Shown piece after piece: positions 59,067 through 64,000 of a stretch of 64,000 bases of DNA. Source of the stretch: Gordonia sp. X0973 (lineage in GTDB: Bacteria > Actinomycetota > Actinomycetes > Mycobacteriales > Mycobacteriaceae); contig NZ_CP054691.1 in NCBI RefSeq assembly GCF_013348785.1, forward strand, positions 3,162,001-3,226,000, written 5' to 3'. Position numbers and translations under genes: made by a program. The notes beneath the pieces are model-generated. The model searched no databases. It had not been told where the DNA came from and saw nothing but the letters and a program-made list of their open reading frames with translations. Each line of letters opens with the position of its first letter. The stretch's first letter is position 1.

Positions 59067-61022
59067 ATGCCCGAAACCGCGCCCGCGCCGCTCTGGACCC
59101 CCGATCCCGATCGAATCGCGGGGGCCCGGATCACCGACTTCGCCGCCAAGGCCGGGCGCACCGACGACGACTACGCCGCCCTGTGGGAGTGGTCGGTCAC
59201 CGAGCCCGGCGAGTTCTGGGCCGCGATCTGGGACTACTTCGACCTCGACTCGGGCAGCGGCGGCTACTCCGAGGTCCTCCCGGATGCGACGATGCCCGGC
59301 GCACAGTGGTTCACCGGCGCGGAGGTCAACTTCGGCGGATACCTCCTGTCCCAGGGCGAACCGGATGACGTCGCGGTAGTCGCCACCGACGAATCCGGCT
59401 CGTCGACGACCTGGACCCGCGCGCAGTTGCGGGAAGCCGCGGGCGCGCTCGCGGCGACATTGGCCGAGGCCGGCGTCGGTCGCGGCGACGTCGTCGTCGG
59501 GTATCTGCCCCACGTCGCCGAGACGATCGTCGCCTTCGCCGCGACCGCCTCTCTCGGCGCCATCTGGTCCTGCGTCGGCCAAGACTATGTCGCCGGCGCC
59601 GCGATCGACCGCTTCGGCCAACTCGAACCAAAGGTGTTGATCACCGCCACCGGCTACTCCTTCAACGGCAAGCAGCACGACCGCCGCGGCGACATCGCCA
59701 GCCTGCGCGAGGGCCTGCCCACCGTCGGCACGACGATCGTCCTCCCCCGTCTCGGCTTCGACGCCGAGGGCCTGGGCACGCCGTGGGCGCAGGCCGTCGC
59801 CCGGCCCGCCGCCTTCGATCCGGTGCCCGTCCCCTTCGACCATCCGCTGTGGGTGCTGTTCAGCTCGGGCACCACCGGCATACCGAAGGGCCTGGTCCAC
59901 GGGCACGGCGGCATCCTCGTCGAAATGCTGAAGCAACTCGGGCTGCACTGGGACCTCGGGCCCGACGACCGGCTGTTCTGGTACACCTCGCCGAGCTGGA
60001 TGATGTGGAATGCGCAGATTTCGGCGTTGGCGCTCGGCGCATCGGTCGTCTGCTACGACGGTTCCCCGACCTTCCCGGACGCGGCGGCGATGTGGGATGT
60101 CGTCGACCGGCACGGCGCCACCTTCTTCGGCACCAGCCCCGGCTATCTGCTCGCCTGCCAGAGCGCCGGGGTGAGCCCGGCCAGCGGCTCCCGCACCCTC
60201 GCGTCACTGCGCTCGATGGGCTCCACCGGATCGCCGTTGTCCCCCGATGTCCACCAGTGGCAGGCCGCCCAGCTGCCCGACATCCCGCTGTGGTCCTTGT
60301 CCGGGGGCACCGACGTGTGCAGCGCCTTCATCGCCGGTTCCCCGACCGTACCGGTGTGGCCCGGGGAACTCTCGGTGCGCTGCCTGGGCGCCGACGTGCA
60401 AGCCTGGGACCCCGCCGGGAAGCCGGTCCCGGCCGGCGCCGTGGGCGAGCTGGTATTGGCCACGCCGTTGCCGAGCATGCCGGTGAAACTGTGGAACGAT
60501 CCGGATGGGCAGCGCTACCGCGACGCCTACTTCGAGATGTACCCGCACGCCTGGCGCCAGGGCGACTGGATCACGCTGACCGAGCGCGGCAGCGTCGTCA
60601 TCCATGGGCGGTCCGACTCGACGCTCAACCGGCACGGCATCCGCATGGGCAGCGCGGACATCTACGCGGCCGTCGACACCGTCGACGGGATCACCGAGTC
60701 GCTCGTGATCGGCGCCGAACAGCCCGACGGCTCGTATTGGATGCCTTTGTTCGTGGTGTTGGCGGAGGGGCGCGAACTCGACGACGAGCTGATCGCGACG
60801 ATCCGCTCCCGTATCCGCGAACGCGCATCGGCCCGCCACGTGCCAGACGAGGTGATCGCCGTCCCCGGCGTCCCGCACACCAAGACCGGCAAGAAGCTCG
60901 AGGTGCCGATCAAACGCCTCCTGCAGGGCGCCGAGGTCTCTGCCGTCGTCAATCCGGCCTCCGTCGACGACCCGCAACTCCTGGAGGTCTACGCGCGGTT
61001 CGCGGCCGAGCGCAACGGCTAG
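59067..61022 (+). CDS. aacS: Acetoacetyl-CoA synthetase
   Basis: 651 aa, the usual length for AacS. The family-specific N-terminal region has F-W-A-A-I-W-D-Y-F near residue 50 and M-P-G-A-Q-W-F near 74; A3 motif is F-S-S-G-T-T-G-I-P-K-G near 270, the W-Y-T-S-P-S-W-M-M-W-N segment near 305, and the terminal catalytic Lys region T-K-T-G-K-K-L-E near 610. It activates acetoacetate to acetoacetyl-CoA for thiolytic use. Placement after ipdC could mean salvage of beta-keto acids released during sterol degradation. A palindrome touches its start codon. Confidence 0.9.
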   Translation: MPETAPAPLWTPDPDRIAGARITDFAAKAGRTDDDYAALWEWSVTEPGEFWAAIWDYFDLDSGSGGYSEVLPDATMPGAQWFTGAEVNFGGYLLSQGEPDDVAVVATDESGSSTTWTRAQLREAAGALAATLAEAGVGRGDVVVGYLPHVAETIVAFAATASLGAIWSCVGQDYVAGAAIDRFGQLEPKVLITATGYSFNGKQHDRRGDIASLREGLPTVGTTIVLPRLGFDAEGLGTPWAQAVARPAAFDPVPVPFDHPLWVLFSSGTTGIPKGLVHGHGGILVEMLKQLGLHWDLGPDDRLFWYTSPSWMMWNAQISALALGASVVCYDGSPTFPDAAAMWDVVDRHGATFFGTSPGYLLACQSAGVSPASGSRTLASLRSMGSTGSPLSPDVHQWQAAQLPDIPLWSLSGGTDVCSAFIAGSPTVPVWPGELSVRCLGADVQAWDPAGKPVPAGAVGELVLATPLPSMPVKLWNDPDGQRYRDAYFEMYPHAWRQGDWITLTERGSVVIHGRSDSTLNRHGIRMGSADIYAAVDTVDGITESLVIGAEQPDGSYWMPLFVVLAEGRELDDELIATIRSRIRERASARHVPDEVIAVPGVPHTKTGKKLEVPIKRLLQGAEVSAVVNPASVDDPQLLEVYARFAAERNG

Positions 61023-61038
61023 GCGGTCTCGCCCGGGG

Positions 61039-62007
61039 TCAGCAGGTCTCCGGCAGTCCGGCCAGGCGGAACAGCTCCGGCTCGAAGAACGCCCCGACAT
61101 GCGCGACCTTCCCGTCGACGATGGAGATCACGTCGAGTTGGAACGGCCGCCACACGTCGCGCCCCGCGACGGTCGTGCGGAGGTACATCCCCGCTGCGGG
61201 GAGCCCGTTGCACGTCGTCGGGATCATCCGGAGGTCGCCGGCCCGCTGTGCCGGGCACTGCGTGCGGGTCAGCGTGCCGATCGCCGCGGCACCGACGTAC
61301 CAACCGGGGAACGGCGGCATCTCCCAGACCGCCTCGTCGGCCAGCAGGCCGACGACCCCGTCGATGTCGTGGCGCTCGAACGCGGCGCAGAACTCCTCCC
61401 ATACCGCCCGTTCGTCGGCGGTCAGCTCAGCCGCGCGGCGGCCGTCGGGCACCGCACCGTCGCCCAAGGTCTTGCGCGCGCGGGCGAGCGCGCTGTTCGC
61501 CGACGCGACGCTGGTGTCCAGCAGCTCGGCGGTCTCGGCCGCGCTGAACGCCAGCACATCCCGCAGGATGAGGGTGGCACGCTGCCGCGGTGGCAGTTCC
61601 TGCATGGCCGCCACCATCGCGAGCCCGACGCTCTCGCTGCGCACCGTGGCCTCCGCCGGATCACCCAGCGCTCGGTCGGGCAACGGCTGCAGCCAGAGGG
61701 TTTCGCGGTCGGCGACGACGGGAACACTCGGGTCGCTCGCGTCGGTGCCGAGCCCGGTCGGCAGCGGGCGTCGCGACTGGTTGTCGAGAGCGGTCAGACA
61801 GGTGTTGGTCGCAATCTGATAGATCCATGTCCGCACCGACGAGCGGCCCTCGAAGCGATGGAACGCGCGCCACGCCCGCAGGTATACCTCCTGCACCACG
61901 TCCTCGGCGTCGGTGGCCGAGCCGAGCATGCGGTAGCAGTGCGCGAGCAGTTCTGCCCGAGACACGGCGGCAGTCAGCTCGTCGAAGGCCGTCTCGTCGG
62001 CGGTCAC
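61039..62007 (-). CDS. SigG-like ECF sigma factor with C-terminal SnoaL-like domain
   Basis: 322 aa from the GTG at 62007, preceded by AGGGAG. Region 2 is D-A-E-D-V-V-Q-E-V-Y-L-R-A-W-R-A-F near residues 33-49 with W-I-Y-Q-I-A-T-N near 61-68; region 4 is L-A-F-S-A-A-E-T-A-E-L-L-D-T-S-V-A-S-A-N near 155. An NTF2-fold C-terminal domain (W-E-E-F-C-A-A-F-E-R-H-D-I-D-G-V and P-P-F-P-G-W-Y-V-G near 220-250) follows. This is the SigG subfamily layout. It starts one base past the VOC gene stop, so the two are co-transcribed. No anti-sigma gene is adjacent. Confidence 0.85.
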   Translation of the reverse strand: MTADETAFDELTAAVSRAELLAHCYRMLGSATDAEDVVQEVYLRAWRAFHRFEGRSSVRTWIYQIATNTCLTALDNQSRRPLPTGLGTDASDPSVPVVADRETLWLQPLPDRALGDPAEATVRSESVGLAMVAAMQELPPRQRATLILRDVLAFSAAETAELLDTSVASANSALARARKTLGDGAVPDGRRAAELTADERAVWEEFCAAFERHDIDGVVGLLADEAVWEMPPFPGWYVGAAAIGTLTRTQCPAQRAGDLRMIPTTCNGLPAAGMYLRTTVAGRDVWRPFQLDVISIVDGKVAHVGAFFEPELFRLAGLPETC

Positions 62008-62008
62008 G

Positions 62009-62440
62009 TCACGCTCCCTGCTGTGCGAACTCCTCCGGCCCCACCTCGACGGCAGCCGGATCCATCCACATGATGCCCCACGCATGGCCGTCGAGGTCCT
62101 CGAAGTCGCGACCGTACATGAATCCGTGGTCGTCGGTGCGGCCGTCCTTGGCGCCCAACTCGACCGCGCGGTCGACCAGCGAATCGACCTCCTCGCGGCT
62201 GCCCGCGCTCAGGTTGATCAGCACCTCGCTGGACGTCTTCGCGTCGACAATCGTCTTGTCGGTGAAGGTCGAGTAGAACTCGGCGCGCATCAGCATCGAG
62301 ACGATGTGGTCGCCGAGGACGAGCGCGGCGGCGTTGCCGTCGCAGAACCGGTCGTCGAAGTGATAGCCGAGGGCTTCGAAGAAGGTGCGCGAGCGCTCCA
62401 GGTCGGCCACGGGCAGGTTCACGAAGATCATGTCGTGCAT
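62009..62440 (-). CDS. VOC (glyoxalase/bleomycin-resistance-like) family protein
   Basis: 143 aa. The beta-alpha-beta-beta-beta pattern of the vicinal-oxygen-chelate fold is clear: I-F-V-N-L-P-V-A-D-L-E-R-S-R-T-F-F-E-A-L-G-Y near residues 5-26 and D-L-D-G-H-A-W-G-I-M-W near 113-123. Metal-ligand positions are only partly kept (H in D-G-H; no obvious Glu set). The group, often annotated as glyoxalase or extradiol-like, is common in pairs with SigG-type or SnoaL genes. Here it precedes the SigG-like sigma factor. Confidence 0.82.
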   Translation of the reverse strand: MHDMIFVNLPVADLERSRTFFEALGYHFDDRFCDGNAAALVLGDHIVSMLMRAEFYSTFTDKTIVDAKTSSEVLINLSAGSREEVDSLVDRAVELGAKDGRTDDHGFMYGRDFEDLDGHAWGIMWMDPAAVEVGPEEFAQQGA

Positions 62441-62555
62441 CGGTTTCTCCTAGTTCCGCGACACCGCGTTTCGATGCCGTCATAGAGGTAGACCGGTGCC
62501 GGCCCCGAAACTGATCGGTCCGGGTGGAATCGATTCACGAAGTAGGCTCATCGTC

Positions 62556-63683
62556 GTGGATCTGCGCCGCTTCCCCGACGTCGAAGGGCCCGGACTCGTG
62601 GCTGTCGACGCCGCGGACCGGCTGATCCTCGACGAGACAGCCGGACTCCTCGCCGATGGCGCGACATTCGCTCGCGACGCGGCCGTCGTGATCGACGACG
62701 CCTACGGCGCGCTCACCCTCGGGTCACTCGAGATGCTCGACGGGCCCGGCGCCGTCCACGTTCATCAGGATCTGATCACCGGCGAGCGCGCCCTGGCCGC
62801 CAATGCCGCGCGCAACGGGGCAACCGGTTTCCGTTCCCTACCGCTGAGCCCGGATGCCGTCGCCGGCGCGCGACTGGTTCTACTGCGCCTCCCCCGCTCA
62901 CTGGACCGCCTGGCCGAAGTCTCCGCGCTGATCGCCTCCCACGCCGCACCGGATGTCGTCGTGGTGGCCGGCGGGCGGATCAAGCACATGACTCCGCGGA
63001 TGAACGACGTGCTGGGCGAGGTGTTCGAGCGCGTCGACGTGAGTCATGCGCGGCAGAAGTCGCGGGTGTTGTTCGCGCGCGGGCCGCGCGCCGCAGCTGC
63101 GTCGACCGCATCCGGCATCTGGCCACGTACCGAAGACCACCCCGATCTTGACCTCACCGTGGCGGCCCACGGCGGCGTCTTCGCCGGCACGAATGTCGAC
63201 ATCGGCTCCCGCTTCCTCCTGAAATGCCTCGACGAGGAACCCGCCGCACCCTCCGACGGGACGGTCGTCGACCTCGGCTGCGGCAACGGGTCGCTGGCCG
63301 CATGGTTCGCGAAAACCCATCCCGACGCCAGGGTCACCGCCTTCGACCGCTCGGCAACGGCCGTCGGCTCCACGCGCATGACCGCCGAGCGCAGCGGTGT
63401 CATCGTCGACGCCAGGCAGGCCGACGGCACGGAAACCCTCGATGCCGAGTCCACTGATCTGGTGCTGCTCAATCCGCCGTTCCACTCCGACGCCGCGCTG
63501 TCGACGGGGATCGCCGAGCACCTCTTCGCCGACGCGGCCCGGGTGTTGAAGCCGAGCGGCGAACTGTGGTGCGTCTGGAATTCGCACCTGCGCTACCGCG
63601 GCGCGCTGACTCGAATCGTCGGGCCGACGCGTCAGATCGCGCGCAACGCCAAGTTCACCGTGACGGCATCGGCGCGTCCTTGA
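62556..63683 (+). CDS. RsmC-like class I SAM methyltransferase (rRNA guanine-N2)
   Basis: 375 aa from the GTG at 62556; a GTG at 62496 in the same frame is an alternative. It has the two-domain RsmC layout: an N-terminal degenerate methyltransferase-like half (L-D-E-T-A-G-L-L, V-V-V-A-G-G-R-I-K near residue 145) and a C-terminal catalytic half with V-V-D-L-G-C-G-N-G near 243 (SAM motif I), A-F-D-R-S near 270 and L-L-N-P-P-F-H near 312, the N-P-P-F motif of base N-methyltransferases. RsmC methylates 16S rRNA G1207. Some annotation sources call these proteins generic methyltransferases. Confidence 0.8.
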   Translation: MDLRRFPDVEGPGLVAVDAADRLILDETAGLLADGATFARDAAVVIDDAYGALTLGSLEMLDGPGAVHVHQDLITGERALAANAARNGATGFRSLPLSPDAVAGARLVLLRLPRSLDRLAEVSALIASHAAPDVVVVAGGRIKHMTPRMNDVLGEVFERVDVSHARQKSRVLFARGPRAAAASTASGIWPRTEDHPDLDLTVAAHGGVFAGTNVDIGSRFLLKCLDEEPAAPSDGTVVDLGCGNGSLAAWFAKTHPDARVTAFDRSATAVGSTRMTAERSGVIVDARQADGTETLDAESTDLVLLNPPFHSDAALSTGIAEHLFADAARVLKPSGELWCVWNSHLRYRGALTRIVGPTRQIARNAKFTVTASARP

Positions 63684-64000
63684 GCTGATCGCCGCTGGGC
63701 TCGACGACGGGCCGGCCGGGCAACCAGACGGCCAGCACGGCTGCAAGCACCGCGAATCCGATCGACCACCAGAAGGCGATGTCGAAGGCGTCGGAGGCGC
63801 CGGCAGACCCGGCGGCCACCCGGCTGAGCATCGCCGACTGCAGGATGACCGCCAGCACGGCTGTACCGAAGGATCCACCGAGCTGCTGCGCGGTTCGGGT
63901 GATGATGCTCGAGTGCGGGATGTCGGTGGCGGCCAGCCCCTGGTAGGAGGCGACCATCAGCGGCATGATGATGCCGCCGAGGCCGAAGCCGCGCACCACC
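63655..64000 (-). CDS. MFS transporter, DHA2/EmrB-type, C-terminal part (runs off window)
   Basis: At least 114 codons are visible, extending past the right edge. The segment has F-G-L-G-G-I-I-M-P-L near the boundary, Q-Q-L-G-G-S-F-G-T-A-V-L-A-V-I-L, a motif of DHA2-family drug transporters in the 13th-14th helices, and a final hydrophobic helix A-F-W-W-S-I-G-F-A-V-L-A-A-V-L-A-V-W-L before a basic tail. The substrate is unknown. Its end overlaps the convergent methyltransferase by 29 bases. Confidence 0.8.
   Translation of the reverse strand, partial: VVRGFGLGGIIMPLMVASYQGLAATDIPHSSIITRTAQQLGGSFGTAVLAVILQSAMLSRVAAGSAGASDAFDIAFWWSIGFAVLAAVLAVWLPGRPVVEPSGDQLKDAPMPSR

Overview
The window is high-GC (about two thirds G+C), densely packed, and rich in GTG starts and ATGA/GTGA stop-start overlaps. 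It carries an MspA-family porin, the first genes of a mycolate-type YrbE/Mce4 sterol importer, and a large sterol catabolic gene set with KstR and KstR2 boxes. Together these point to a mycolic-acid actinobacterium (Mycobacteriales). A Gordonia/Williamsia/Rhodococcus-type genome fits better than Mycobacterium tuberculosis: the sterol genes keep the Rv3501c-Rv3553 order as I remember it, but are interrupted by unrelated blocks. The genus is an inference.

Sterol backbone. 1-6252: yrbE4A, hsd4A and fdxD on the minus strand, divergent from fadE26, fadE27 and fadD17. 24688-28299: nitronate-monooxygenase-like gene and fadD19, divergent from echA19. 33836-37083: double DUF35 protein, ltp4 and ltp3. 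43890-47468: SnoaL protein and cyp125, divergent from fadA5 and a ddn homologue. 53649-59027: two SDRs (Rv3548c/Rv3549c-like), divergent from echA20, ipdA, ipdB and ipdC, with an acetoacetyl-CoA synthetase next. These cover sterol import, C26 oxidation and CoA activation, side-chain beta-oxidation and aldol cleavage, and opening of rings C and D. Eight KstR-like boxes and one perfect KstR2 box sit in front of these units.

Inserted blocks. 6370-16840: a GAF/Fis regulator, an aldehyde dehydrogenase/CaiB operon, an XRE-MmyB regulator, an alpha-methylacyl-CoA racemase, a LysR regulator, a crotonase and an SDR. 17046-24682: a porin followed by a compact operon of a 70-aa peptide, an HTTM (SdpB-like) membrane protein, an alpha/beta-hydrolase-fold protein, a short SdpA/DUF5819-like protein, a membrane M23 peptidase and a heterodimeric ABC exporter. 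I read this as a candidate undescribed peptide maturation and export system, and it is the strongest novelty in the window. 28388-33751: a TetR-centred cluster with an AurF-like diiron oxygenase, a paralogue that has lost its metal ligands, a KshB-like reductase, an SDR and a DUF4873 protein; three matching operators mark its promoters. 37112-42446: MgtC, an ECF sigma operon with a carboxymuconolactone decarboxylase-like protein, a flavodoxin, and an ECF41 sigma factor with its oxidoreductase. 42578-43654: a lower-GC patch with three orphan genes. 47440-53502: a HigBA-type module whose toxin has no good start codon, a TetR/CYP125-paralogue pair, a secreted beta-propeller, a KstR-boxed FadD, and a GyrA-like/GNAT fusion. 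61039-64000: a SigG-like sigma factor, a VOC protein, an RsmC-like methyltransferase and a truncated MFS transporter.

No rRNA, tRNA, CRISPR array, integrase or transposase was recognised. No gap between genes exceeds 300 bases.
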